A DNA stretch of 53,594 nt from BJGO01 sp964640655 (lineage in GTDB: Bacteria > Bacteroidota > Bacteroidia > Chitinophagales > UBA10324): NCBI GenBank assembly GCA_964640655.1, contig CAZXFT010000021.1, forward strand, positions 1-53,594, written 5' to 3'. The position numbers and the translations under genes were made by a program. Within the stretch, counting starts at the first letter, position 1. Every line of letters begins with the position of its first letter. Under the pieces are notes generated by a model that was not told the origin of the DNA, did no database searches, and worked only from the letters and a program-made list of their open reading frames with translations. Below, in pieces: positions 8,461-17,750 of the stretch.

Positions 8461-10008
8461 ATGAGAATCTTACATACCATTTTACTAATTGCACTCTTCA
8501 GAAGCAGTTATACATACTCACAAAACGTAAAGAGCAAGGATGTGGAGTGTACTTATGTACAACTGCCTGCCTATGACGTAGGCACGGTTAACCCAACCGC
8601 TCTGATTGCGGAGTTTGCCATAGGTAACTGCGATTTCGGAAAAGAGTTGTTAAAAGATACCAAGTCAACCTGCGTACCCAAAGGTGGAAGTGTTAAGGAT
8701 GCAGTACAATTGACAACATATTATTATGAAATTCCATTCACACAGGCTCCTTCTTATCTGGTAGCTAAAGATCCTGCAGGAGCTGTAATATATGCCTCCA
8801 GGATTTCAAACAGCGGCAACGGAACTGTTCGTTTTGGCTTTAACGAATGTAAATACTGGGTGTCGGAAACCATGAAAAAAGACTTTGCAGGCGGAGCAGA
8901 ATCATTCAAAAACAGTGAGCGCAGCAAATATGAAAACGATCAGTATGCGCTGGCACAAACTGATGCAAACATTAACCTGCTGGTATCAACGATAACAGAT
9001 AAGTTTGAACTGAACTATGCTAAAGGAAAGGATGTGGATTACACACAACTGGACAAGGCATACGAAATTGCTTTAGCCGCTTATTCCGACATTAAATCAA
9101 AAGGTCCCAATACCGCTGCTATATCAAAACTGAATGAAGCCATTACCATATGGCTGAAAGAACTGGAGAGCGCCAACCTTGAAAACAATGATGCCCGCAT
9201 CAATAAGAAAATAGCACAGGCACTGCACGAGAATCTGGCAATTGCCTATATGTATTCTTATATGAATGATAAGGCACTGGAGCACGCACGTAAGGCACTG
9301 GCGATGTGGGGCAACCTAACAACCAATAAGACTATTGAGTGGAAAGCTTTTGTAAACACATTGGAAAAAAGAGCAGTTGGTACTGCTAAAAATCCTGAGC
9401 TGATTAAAAACCTGAGCGCACTCATGGAGAAAGCAAACAGCATGAAAAAAACAACTATTAAAGTTACCCGGTTGGGCAATAGCGATGTAAACAAACTGGA
9501 GATGAATTATAAAACATATAGTGCACTGATATCCTCACCCGACAATACTTCATTCAGCACAGATATAAACGATGCGCTCAGCACGGGTGTGATAACCAAG
9601 TATGACAAATACATTACCGTTACTTCTACAGGCAAGGTGCTGATGATTATGTCGATGATGGAAAAGATGACTGAGTTTCCAAAAGAGATTTGTGGAATTA
9701 AGGATTTATCTCAGATTCATATTGCATCGAATACAATTACAACCGTTCCGGCTGAGATAGGTCAGCTAACCACCTTGAAGAAACTGAACCTGTCCGGTAA
9801 TAACATCTCTGAATTACCTAAAGAGATTGGAATGATGAGCAGTCTGAATACACTAGACCTGGACAAGAACCCTATCAAGTCGTTACCTCTGGAAATTAAG
9901 AACTGCACCGAGTTGAAAACACTGTCGGTAAAAGGTACATTGATGACACCTGAAACAGTTGCAGAATTACAGAAGTTGTTACCTAATTGTACCATCAAAT
10001 TAAAATAA
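8461..10008 (+). CDS. Exported protein with TPR-like helices and C-terminal leucine-rich repeats
   Basis: From ATG 8461 this is 515 residues with a signal peptide (MRILHTILLIALF to YTYSQ). Residues about 25-140 form a Cys-containing beta-rich domain. The middle is helical with a TPR-like segment (ALHENLAIAYMYSYMNDKALEHARKALAMW). The last 105 residues carry four leucine-rich repeats of the PxxIGxLxxLxxLxLxxNxI type (KKLNLSGNNISELPKEIG, NTLDLDKNPIKSLPLEI). LRR and TPR parts imply protein binding in the envelope; no catalytic motif is visible. The frame is open back to 8185, but the -7 box at 8435 and the signal peptide favour 8461. The stop is 14 nt before the next ATG, so the two may be co-transcribed. 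Confidence 0.8.
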   Translation: MRILHTILLIALFRSSYTYSQNVKSKDVECTYVQLPAYDVGTVNPTALIAEFAIGNCDFGKELLKDTKSTCVPKGGSVKDAVQLTTYYYEIPFTQAPSYLVAKDPAGAVIYASRISNSGNGTVRFGFNECKYWVSETMKKDFAGGAESFKNSERSKYENDQYALAQTDANINLLVSTITDKFELNYAKGKDVDYTQLDKAYEIALAAYSDIKSKGPNTAAISKLNEAITIWLKELESANLENNDARINKKIAQALHENLAIAYMYSYMNDKALEHARKALAMWGNLTTNKTIEWKAFVNTLEKRAVGTAKNPELIKNLSALMEKANSMKKTTIKVTRLGNSDVNKLEMNYKTYSALISSPDNTSFSTDINDALSTGVITKYDKYITVTSTGKVLMIMSMMEKMTEFPKEICGIKDLSQIHIASNTITTVPAEIGQLTTLKKLNLSGNNISELPKEIGMMSSLNTLDLDKNPIKSLPLEIKNCTELKTLSVKGTLMTPETVAELQKLLPNCTIKLK

Positions 10009-10022
10009 ACCTGACCTGCTTT

Positions 10023-10427
10023 ATGAAGAATACATTACTACCGCTGTTTATATTAATTGCAACAACATTTACCGCATGTAAGAAAACCGAGGAAGCAACA
10101 CCTCAGCAAAACCTCATAGGTAAATGGACCATTACTTCTTCTGAATTACTTGGATCTGTAGTACCCGGTGATGGCTCGTATCTGGTGTTCAGCGGCGATG
10201 GTGTATCAGGTTCGGGTTCCGACCATAAAGCTTCCGATAACAGCACCGGTACATTTACCTATACTATGAACAGTGATGCAACCTCTATAGTTATAGCAGA
10301 TACCATGAGTGCCGGTGGCAGCTATAATGGAACTTGGGACATACTGGAATTAACCGACGATAAATTCAGAATAACGGCAACAACAATTTTGGGTAATCTA
10401 AAGGTTGAAATGGCTAAGGCAGATTAA
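10023..10427 (+). CDS. Small lipocalin-like lipoprotein
   Basis: This is 134 residues from ATG 10023 (MKNTLLPLFILIATTFTAC), with lipobox TFTAC and acylated Cys19. A TTG at 9987 would overlap the previous gene and spoil the signal peptide. The mature part begins near NLIGKWTITSSELLG, the N-terminal strand signature of small lipocalin-like Bacteroidota lipoproteins, and goes on as beta strands with Gly/Ser/Asp turns (GTFTYTMNSDATSIVI, YNGTWDILELTDDKFRI). A lipid-anchored beta-barrel binding protein is the likely class; the ligand is unknown. It lies 14 nt after the LRR gene on the same strand. Confidence 0.8.
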   Translation: MKNTLLPLFILIATTFTACKKTEEATPQQNLIGKWTITSSELLGSVVPGDGSYLVFSGDGVSGSGSDHKASDNSTGTFTYTMNSDATSIVIADTMSAGGSYNGTWDILELTDDKFRITATTILGNLKVEMAKAD

Positions 10428-10580
10428 ATTATTCAGAAGGCATATGCCATCAAAGGATTATCTGTTATTTACAGATGCCCCTGTTTTTATATAGAGGATT
10501 TATTGCAGTTAGTTAAAGAAGAATTTATTAATATACAATAGCCGCTAGGTTCAGAAACCGGACTGAAAAGAGAAATTGGT

Positions 10581-13100
10581 TTATTTTTTTACAAATACTC
10601 TACCCGGAGAGTTAATGTTGTTATCAATTTTGACAATATAGATACCGGCAACCAAATCAGAAATATCTATCGAGTAGCTGTATTTATTATTTACTGTAAA
10701 TGATTTCATTTCTTGCCCTAATGAATTCATAATACGTATATGATTTTCACTGAGTGGAATATTATTTATTGTTATTTCATTAGAGGCCGGATTAGGATAA
10801 ACTGAAAATGAACCTGCTTCAGTTGTTTCTAGAGCAGTAGGACCTGTACTCGAAATTATTCGTGCCATTCCGTTTATAAAATAACCTTCACACTGATATA
10901 CACTTCCGCCAATCAATACTTTGCCATCATCCTGAATAGCTATTTCTTTGAGATTATCTACCTCATCAACAACAAAGCTATTATCGTTTATACCATCAGT
11001 TGAAATTAGTCTGAGAGAGTTGTTTGAAATTGTATTTTCAAATGCTACATATACTTTATTTAGTGAACTAGAATACCTAAGCGAATTTACACTGTAATAT
11101 ATTTGATTTGGAAATTGTGGCACAGTAAAACTTGTGCTAGTTGTTCCATCATTATTTAGTTTTTGTATTAACCCATCATAACCCCCAACCAGTATTTCAT
11201 TATTAGGAAGCAAACAAATTGTATTTATTATTTCACTTATTGAACTACTCGCAGTAAATGTGGGATCAAATGTTCCTGTAGAATCTATTCTTACAAGGTT
11301 GTTTACATTACTACCATTGTATTGCCATATATCTCCACCAATTAATATTTTTTTATCGGCTTGTATAACTACAGCGTTCACATCATTTTGAATAAAGTTC
11401 ACGCCTGTTCCAAGATTATTATTAAATGCAAGATCAAGAGAGCCATTAGTTTTTAAGCGAGTTATATTATGGCAAGTGGTTCCATCATAGCTGGAGAAAT
11501 TTCCTCCCACCACAATTTTTCCATCTGACTGTAATGCCATACTAAATACCTCACCTCCAGAACCAAAACCATCGCCAATATTAAAAGTATTATCCAGTGA
11601 GCCATCCCAGTTTAAACGGGCTATTTTGTTTCTTTCCTGACCTCCATACTCTGTAAACTTTCCTCCTATATATATCTTATAATTAATTGTATCAATTACA
11701 ATTGAATTCACAGGCTTCATAGTTGATGAAGTGAAATCTGGATGAAAAGTAGTGTCGATACTACCATCGTTGAGCAGTCTGATAAGACCTGCACAAATAA
11801 ATCCATCGTATCTTAAAAATTCACCACCTACCAATATTTTATTATCGGGTTGAATAACTATTTCATAAACTTTTCTGTCAAAAAATCCTGTCTCAACAGA
11901 AAAGTCAGAGTTTAAATATCCATCGCTATCCAATCTTGCTATACCATGCCTTATAGTATTTCCAATACCACTACTTGAACCAATTAATATTCTTCCATCA
12001 TTTTCAATTAAAATTATATTGGCACTTCCCCCTTCAATAAGCCTGAATGTATTATCTAAGCTGCCATCAGCATTTACCCGGAATATATTTCCAACTGTAT
12101 TTCCATTGTATGGAGATGCACCATTAATTATAATCTTTCCATTCTGATAACAAAAAGCACTGGCGCCATAATTTGGAGTAAACCCTGTTCCAACATTAAA
12201 TGTAGCATCTATCGCTCCCGTATCATCCAGTCTAATAATACCGGGAGCAGGGTTAGCATTATAGGTAGTAAAATATCCACCCACTATAATTTTATCATCA
12301 GGTTGAACCAGAAATTTTAATACCTGATTATTAAATCCTGTACCAATTGAAAAAGTATTATCTAAACTTCCATCGGCATTTAAACGGGCTATATATTTTG
12401 AAGAAGTACCGTTATAGGAAATAAAACTTCCGGCAACCAAAATTTTTCCATTCGATAATAGTTTTATTTGCTTAACAGCATTACTAAATCCTGTACCAAT
12501 ATTAAATGTATTATCAATAGTTCCATCGCTGTTTAATCTTATTAATCTGTTAATTGTAGTACCATCATATTGAGTAAAATCTCCACCAACTAAAATCTTT
12601 CCATCGGGTTGAATTGCCATTGTAGTGGGTGCACCAAAAGAAGTAAAACCTGTTCCTACATCAAATGTCGGGTCATATACACCAGCCGAATCGAGTCGGG
12701 CAATTTTTGCACTTGGCTGAGCATCTATAGTAGTAAAATCGCCTACTGCATAAATTTTATCTCCAGCCGGAGATAGGGCTATATCATTAACAACATTGTT
12801 GAATCCGGTTGATACCTGAAAGCTTGCATCATAATTTTCCTTTGCATCTAGCCGGGCAATGTTATTATGACTTACTCCATTGTATTCATCAAAATCTCCT
12901 GCTACCAATAGTTTACCTCCCTGCAATTCAATAATTGCATTTACTTTCCCTAGACTACCAAACCTTGTTGAATCGCCAACACTTAATACAGGTTTCCCAA
13001 ATGTTAAATCGATGCTGCCTGTTTGTTGTGCATTTACATATTGATTAAAAGAAATAAAAACTAAAAGAACTTGTAATGTTTTACGGGTAAATATTTTCAT
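10581..13100 (-). CDS. Delta-60 repeat protein with T9SS sorting domain
   Basis: From ATG 13100 this is 839 residues with signal peptide MKIFTRKTLQVLLVFISFNQ. A start nine codons upstream (13127) would fall inside a perfect -7 box, so 13100 is preferred. The body is about fourteen delta-60 repeats of roughly 50 residues, each built as I..QPDGKILVGG.F, then IARLN.DGSLD.TFNIGTGF, which should make a beta-propeller-like array. The last 75 residues are a T9SS type A tail (FSVYPNPASNEITINNI to GRVFVKK). It is a surface or secreted protein; delta-60 arrays have no known enzymatic function. It is monocistronic by spacing. Confidence 0.9.
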   Translation of the reverse strand: MKIFTRKTLQVLLVFISFNQYVNAQQTGSIDLTFGKPVLSVGDSTRFGSLGKVNAIIELQGGKLLVAGDFDEYNGVSHNNIARLDAKENYDASFQVSTGFNNVVNDIALSPAGDKIYAVGDFTTIDAQPSAKIARLDSAGVYDPTFDVGTGFTSFGAPTTMAIQPDGKILVGGDFTQYDGTTINRLIRLNSDGTIDNTFNIGTGFSNAVKQIKLLSNGKILVAGSFISYNGTSSKYIARLNADGSLDNTFSIGTGFNNQVLKFLVQPDDKIIVGGYFTTYNANPAPGIIRLDDTGAIDATFNVGTGFTPNYGASAFCYQNGKIIINGASPYNGNTVGNIFRVNADGSLDNTFRLIEGGSANIILIENDGRILIGSSSGIGNTIRHGIARLDSDGYLNSDFSVETGFFDRKVYEIVIQPDNKILVGGEFLRYDGFICAGLIRLLNDGSIDTTFHPDFTSSTMKPVNSIVIDTINYKIYIGGKFTEYGGQERNKIARLNWDGSLDNTFNIGDGFGSGGEVFSMALQSDGKIVVGGNFSSYDGTTCHNITRLKTNGSLDLAFNNNLGTGVNFIQNDVNAVVIQADKKILIGGDIWQYNGSNVNNLVRIDSTGTFDPTFTASSSISEIINTICLLPNNEILVGGYDGLIQKLNNDGTTSTSFTVPQFPNQIYYSVNSLRYSSSLNKVYVAFENTISNNSLRLISTDGINDNSFVVDEVDNLKEIAIQDDGKVLIGGSVYQCEGYFINGMARIISSTGPTALETTEAGSFSVYPNPASNEITINNIPLSENHIRIMNSLGQEMKSFTVNNKYSYSIDISDLVAGIYIVKIDNNINSPGRVFVKK

Positions 13101-13124
13101 AATTAATGAGTTTAGATCAATTAT

Positions 13125-13132
13125 CAAATTTA
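13125..13132 (-). promoter_or_regulatory. -7 promoter box of the delta-60 gene
   Basis: TAAATTTG on the minus strand is an exact TAnnTTTG match ending 24 nt before ATG 13100. No convincing -33 TTG was found. Confidence 0.5.
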
Positions 13133-13280
13133 TAAAATAAAAAAATCACACACGTAACCCTATTCATTGTCTCTCGTTATTAGTTAGTGCTCTGAATTAA
13201 AATGATTCAACGATACTCACAATCGGTACAATTGATAAGGTCAGTCATAATTATACACTTACAATAAGAGAACCAACACA

Positions 13281-16200
13281 CTAAAACGATTGCCTCACCG
13301 TTAGCAACCAGCGCATTTTTACAAACTCGCCTTCATCAAATGGCGGACGATTCAAAAACACAGGCATATCAAAGCGTATGGTTAAATCATCTACTTCTTC
13401 CAGATACCAGAAACGCTTAATCACCAGCAAAACACCCGCACCGGCATCGGCACGAGGTGCTGCTATCATTTGTTTACCCTCATTGTCCTTGTACATCATG
13501 GTGCCCGCATCGGCAAAGAGGTAAGGCTTCAATTCAAGGGAGTTGCGCGTGAGTTTAGGTTTAAAATTCACCAAACGATGAAGATACAATTCGCCACTTA
13601 CCGAAGCACCACTGCTGCCAGCGTAAATGGGGTAGGCAATCAAATCATCACCCTGCTGACTGATGGCAGTGTAGCCGGCATAACCTCTCAGGTTCAGTCC
13701 GCCACCGTATTGAAAATGATTGGTAACGCTACCTAAGCTGTTCCATTCGTTAGGGAAGAAAGCACGGCTGCGCACAAACTTATCGTCCATCATGGTTTCT
13801 GGATTGGCACCCGCCAGATATAATTGAGATTCTAAAGGAATATTATCGGAACCATATTGAACAAAGAAACGGGTATTGATATCCAGCTTGCCGGGTCTAT
13901 TGCGGTTCACCACTTCAAAACTCATCCACGAAAATTGTTGCTTACTTAACAGTGTTGAACTCACTGCACTCAGTTTCATAGTACCGGTACCGCGTAAATA
14001 ACTGTAGTTGTGTGTAAAGATGAGTCGCAGCGTATTGTTCCAGGCATTATAGTTCCACAAATCGCCATTCATCAGATAGTCGCTGTTGTAATTCTCGTTA
14101 GAGCGATACATACTTTTGATGCCATACTCCAGCATATTGTTTTTGTTCAGCTGTGTTTCAAATCCAATATATCCTCCTGACAAACCATCGAGGTATCGGG
14201 CTTTGATATTCACCTTACTGTATTGAAGTAGACCGCTCAGAGGATTGGAATAGGAGAAATTAAAATTGACAGGTGCCAGAGTTGTATTAGCCGGTTCAAT
14301 GCTGCTCAGATAATAATTACCCAAACCACTGTTGTACCAAGCAGTTGCACTAAACTTATGTTTGTACTTCATATAGTTTCCGTTCAGGTGCAAACCTGCT
14401 TTGATACCGTCAACATCATTCATCCAGAAATCAGGTCTCCATTTCACTATATAGTGTTTCCAGTCAGGTATATTGCTGATTTGCGAATCGAAGCGCCACC
14501 TGATGGGACAAGCACTGCTGTTGTTCAGCAGGTTGATATCGGCCAGTCGGTAGGTATCATCAATTTGTATGTTCTTAATTTTTTGAGTTGCCGGAACCTT
14601 TAAAGAATATGTAGGCTGAAGCTTATCCCATCCATACCACTTGGGCAGTATTTTCACTTTGGTCGTGTCCACATCTTTCACAAACCAGTTATTAGGAATG
14701 TGATAGCGTTGTTGTTCGCCGTTCTTAAACGTAACAGTAATATCCAGTGGAGATTCCATTCGTTCTTTGCGTTTCAACTTCACCTGATAGTTTCCTTTTT
14801 TACGTTTTACACACGCTACACCGTAATCTAATTTCTTATTGGTTTCAAGCCATTGATCAAAGAACCAGTTGAGGTCCACCTTGGTGTATTGTATGATGCT
14901 GTTGCGAAAATCATCTACATACGGATGGCAGAACTTCCATTGGTTGAAGTAATGCTTCATGGCGTGAGTAAACAAAGTGTCACCCAGTACATATTGCAAA
15001 TTCCAGAGCATAGTAGCTGTTTTGTAATACACGTGTCTGTATCCGCCACCGTGGTTTAGTGCGCCGTTAAACCCATCGCTGATTTGATTGATAGGGTCAT
15101 CAACGCCGCGCATAGCATCGTTTATGTAGGCATAATAATTCTCGGTGTATCGTGTTTCAGTTTGATCTTTAAATCGTGCATACAGTTTTGATTTGTAACG
15201 TGGTTGTATTTCGTTAGGACCATCAATTTTTAATTGTGCCCAGCACTGAATAAACTGTGTGAAACCCTCATCGAGCAGGGCACGGTAAGTTTCATTATTA
15301 CCCACCATACCAAAAAACCATTGATGCCCCACTTCATGAGCAATTAAGTCGCGGTAAGCAGGGTTATATCCACCGTCCAGAGTCAGCATCGGATATTCCA
15401 TACCATCGCGCGCATCGGCAACAATGATCTTAGGCCAGGCATACATGCCAAAGTCTTCCGAATAGGTTTTAATTACCATACCGGTAAACTGAGCGGCATT
15501 GTACCATCCTGCGGCGTGCGGTTCCTGTACCAGTGCCACCACACGTATGCCATTCCACATCACTTCACCTATTCTATAATTTGGGTCAGCAGTGAAGGCA
15601 AAGTCATGCACGTTCAGAGCTTTGTAATGCCATGTTTTTCTTTCGTCTTTATTGTATGGTGTTATTACCGAAGGCTCAGATTCCCATGGTTTGGAAGTGA
15701 AGTTTTTAATGTCAAGTTTTGCACGCAATTCATCGGGTAGTGCTTCGTTGCGGTTTTGCAATTCACCGGTCGCATCCACAACAAAATTGGAAGAGAAAGT
15801 CAGCTTTACATCAAAGGCACCATAGTCGCCATAAAATTCTTTACCCAAATGCTGATAGGTGTCCCATCCCATTTTACGATCATAAACACAGATGCGTGGA
15901 TACCAGTGTACGCCATCATAATGCGCGCTGCCGTATGAATCAAACTTTTTGAAACGACGACGTTGGCCTCCTTCATCCCACCATGTACTGAAAGTAATAT
16001 CAAACGAAACGGTTTGTCCGGGCATTATAGCTTGTGCAAGTATCACTTTCACCACACTGAAATCGTTGATGGTTTTTAACGCCACACCATTCTGTTGAAT
16101 GGAATGCATAATGCATCCTTTGCCCTCCATCTCGTACTTACCAAATTTCTGTTTGAAGTTATTGTTACTGTTCAGATTTTCTACATAACCACCTTTCACA

Positions 16201-16481
16201 AAAGCCTGCTGATATAAATGGAAGTAAACATAAGGCAGTGTATCGGGAGAGTTATTGGTGTAATACAAAGTTTCTTTACCGTCTATGCGGTCTGCTGTTT
16301 CATCAATGTTAGCCTCTATGCTGTAGAATACATCCTGCTGCCAATACCCATCAAAGGGTTTGCGGTTTTTCCAGTATAACAGATTGGTTGAAGATTGAAA
16401 CTGCTGCAACAAATTATCCTGAGCCAACAACGAACCTGTAATGAGTAAAAAGCAAAGAAGTGAATATGTTAATTTTTTCAT
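13281..16481 (-). CDS. M1-family metallopeptidase fused to an Omp85-like outer-membrane barrel
   Basis: From ATG 16481 this is 1066 residues with signal peptide MKKLTYSLLCFLLITGSLLAQ. The first two thirds are an M1 gluzincin peptidase. Counting from an upstream ATG at 16508, it has GMEYPM (369-374, where GAMEN is usual), zinc motif HEVGH (391-395) and Glu414, giving the expected HExxH-x18-E. A Tyr pair lies near 494-495. Residues about 690-1075 switch to alternating beta strands, carry GGLNLRGY (RGY at 941-943) and end in aromatic strands closing on RQSF, as in Omp85/D15 surface-antigen barrels. That suggests the peptidase is tethered to the outer membrane by its own barrel. TATATTTC at 16487-16494 (one mismatch to TAnnTTTG) supports this start. 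The peptidase call is firm, the barrel call good. Confidence 0.88.
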   Translation of the reverse strand: MKKLTYSLLCFLLITGSLLAQDNLLQQFQSSTNLLYWKNRKPFDGYWQQDVFYSIEANIDETADRIDGKETLYYTNNSPDTLPYVYFHLYQQAFVKGGYVENLNSNNNFKQKFGKYEMEGKGCIMHSIQQNGVALKTINDFSVVKVILAQAIMPGQTVSFDITFSTWWDEGGQRRRFKKFDSYGSAHYDGVHWYPRICVYDRKMGWDTYQHLGKEFYGDYGAFDVKLTFSSNFVVDATGELQNRNEALPDELRAKLDIKNFTSKPWESEPSVITPYNKDERKTWHYKALNVHDFAFTADPNYRIGEVMWNGIRVVALVQEPHAAGWYNAAQFTGMVIKTYSEDFGMYAWPKIIVADARDGMEYPMLTLDGGYNPAYRDLIAHEVGHQWFFGMVGNNETYRALLDEGFTQFIQCWAQLKIDGPNEIQPRYKSKLYARFKDQTETRYTENYYAYINDAMRGVDDPINQISDGFNGALNHGGGYRHVYYKTATMLWNLQYVLGDTLFTHAMKHYFNQWKFCHPYVDDFRNSIIQYTKVDLNWFFDQWLETNKKLDYGVACVKRKKGNYQVKLKRKERMESPLDITVTFKNGEQQRYHIPNNWFVKDVDTTKVKILPKWYGWDKLQPTYSLKVPATQKIKNIQIDDTYRLADINLLNNSSACPIRWRFDSQISNIPDWKHYIVKWRPDFWMNDVDGIKAGLHLNGNYMKYKHKFSATAWYNSGLGNYYLSSIEPANTTLAPVNFNFSYSNPLSGLLQYSKVNIKARYLDGLSGGYIGFETQLNKNNMLEYGIKSMYRSNENYNSDYLMNGDLWNYNAWNNTLRLIFTHNYSYLRGTGTMKLSAVSSTLLSKQQFSWMSFEVVNRNRPGKLDINTRFFVQYGSDNIPLESQLYLAGANPETMMDDKFVRSRAFFPNEWNSLGSVTNHFQYGGGLNLRGYAGYTAISQQGDDLIAYPIYAGSSGASVSGELYLHRLVNFKPKLTRNSLELKPYLFADAGTMMYKDNEGKQMIAAPRADAGAGVLLVIKRFWYLEEVDDLTIRFDMPVFLNRPPFDEGEFVKMRWLLTVRQSF

Positions 16482-16616
16482 GTTGTGAAATATAGCAAGG
16501 CTGAACAAAATGAAGCATAACAGATTTTTATTCAGGTACTCATTATTAAAATGTGTAGCGAATTAGTGATGCGCTAATAATTTCCTTTCCATTTCTTTGC
16601 ATCACAATTTCATTTC

Positions 16617-17585
16617 GTGCATTCCGTATCACAGCTTAGTCAACTTTTTAATCAGTATATCAGCAAGCAATCATTTCAGCGTAAGCCCGCATCGCTCTAT
16701 GAACCTGTTGATTACATCATTCAGCTGGGTGGTAAGCGCCTGCGTCCCTTATTAGTGATGATGGCCGCAGAGTTGTTTGATAAACAACCGGATTCAGTAT
16801 TGCCCCAGGCATATGCCATTGAATTGTTTCATAACTTCTCTTTGATTCACGATGACATTATGGACGAAGCTCCGCTGCGACGCGGGCAGGTTACAGTGCA
16901 CAAGAAATTCAACCGCAACACCGCCATTCTTAGCGGCGATGTCATGCTGGTGTGGGCTTATGAATATTTATTGAATAACAAACCTCAATGCTCAGCAGAA
17001 CTGGTAAGTGTTTTTAATAAAACAGCGATGGAAGTGTGCGAAGGTCAACAACTGGATATGGAGTTTGAAAACCGTATGCCTTCTGTTGATGAGTATATTG
17101 AAATGATCACACTTAAAACGGCAGTCTTGCTTGGGGGTGCTTTACACATCGGTGCGCTGATGAGTGGCGCCAGTAATGAAGATGCTTCACAGTTGTATGA
17201 ATTCGGAACAAATACCGGCATAGCATTTCAATTATTGGATGATGTGCTCGACACCTTCAGTACATCCGAAACTTTTGGAAAGCGCATAGGCGGCGATATT
17301 ATTCAGAATAAAAAGACCATTCTCTTATTAAGCGCTTTGGCAAAAGCGAACCATTCTCAGCAAGATGAAATAATGCGTTGGATGAATGAAAAGGATAATG
17401 AGCAATTGAAAATAGATTCTGTTAAAAACCTTTACCGAGAAACCGGTGCAGAAGAAGAAGCAAGATCGTTGGTGAATCTTTATCACCAAAAAGCAGTGAA
17501 TGCATTAAATGCCATTCAGGTTGATACAGAAAAGAAAACAGTATTGTCTGAATTTTCGGAAATGTTGTTGCAACGCGTACATTAG
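16617..17585 (+). CDS. Trans-polyprenyl diphosphate synthase
   Basis: This 322-residue isoprenyl synthase condenses isopentenyl diphosphate with allylic diphosphates to make prenyl chains for quinones or lipid carriers. Both aspartate motifs are present: DDIMD (79-83, followed by EAPLRRG) and DDVLD (208-212). GGKRLRP (38-44) is the substrate-binding motif. Phe74, five residues before the first Asp motif, is a feature often tied to shorter products, but chain length cannot be settled by reading. It starts at GTG 16617; no upstream ATG fits. Its TAG (17583-17585) overlaps the TAA of the convergent small lipoprotein gene. The upstream 108-nt spacer is shared with the divergent M1 gene. Confidence 0.92.
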   Translation: MHSVSQLSQLFNQYISKQSFQRKPASLYEPVDYIIQLGGKRLRPLLVMMAAELFDKQPDSVLPQAYAIELFHNFSLIHDDIMDEAPLRRGQVTVHKKFNRNTAILSGDVMLVWAYEYLLNNKPQCSAELVSVFNKTAMEVCEGQQLDMEFENRMPSVDEYIEMITLKTAVLLGGALHIGALMSGASNEDASQLYEFGTNTGIAFQLLDDVLDTFSTSETFGKRIGGDIIQNKKTILLLSALAKANHSQQDEIMRWMNEKDNEQLKIDSVKNLYRETGAEEEARSLVNLYHQKAVNALNAIQVDTEKKTVLSEFSEMLLQRVH

Positions 17586-17731
17586 ATAATAACTCCGTTA
17601 CTCAATCGAACCTTTTTATGACCGCGGCAATCGCGGCGAGCGCAAGAGGTAAGTAACAATGCACAAATTGAAAAGATGATGGCGATGCGGGCTATGTATG
17701 TGAAGCGTTGATGTGTCATAGTTGATTTCAT
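17582..17731 (-). CDS. 49-residue lipoprotein at the end of the tgt-lptG operon
   Basis: I found this by translating the spacer after lptG. ATG 17731 opens 49 codons: a basic n-region, a hydrophobic core (ARIAIIFSICALLLTSC) with lipobox LTSC and acylated Cys30, then a short mature peptide CARRDCRGHKKVRLSNGVII. The start is 19 nt after the lptG stop. The TAA (complement of 17582-17584) shares bases with the stop of the convergent polyprenyl synthase. The mature part is only 20 residues, with a CxxxC pair and a basic tail. I recall similar tiny lipoproteins in this phylum but no function. ATG 17719 is an alternative start. Position after the LPS-export permease hints at an envelope role. Confidence 0.75.
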   Translation of the reverse strand: MKSTMTHQRFTYIARIAIIFSICALLLTSCARRDCRGHKKVRLSNGVII

Positions 17732-17750
17732 AAACGAAGTTAAGGGCAAT

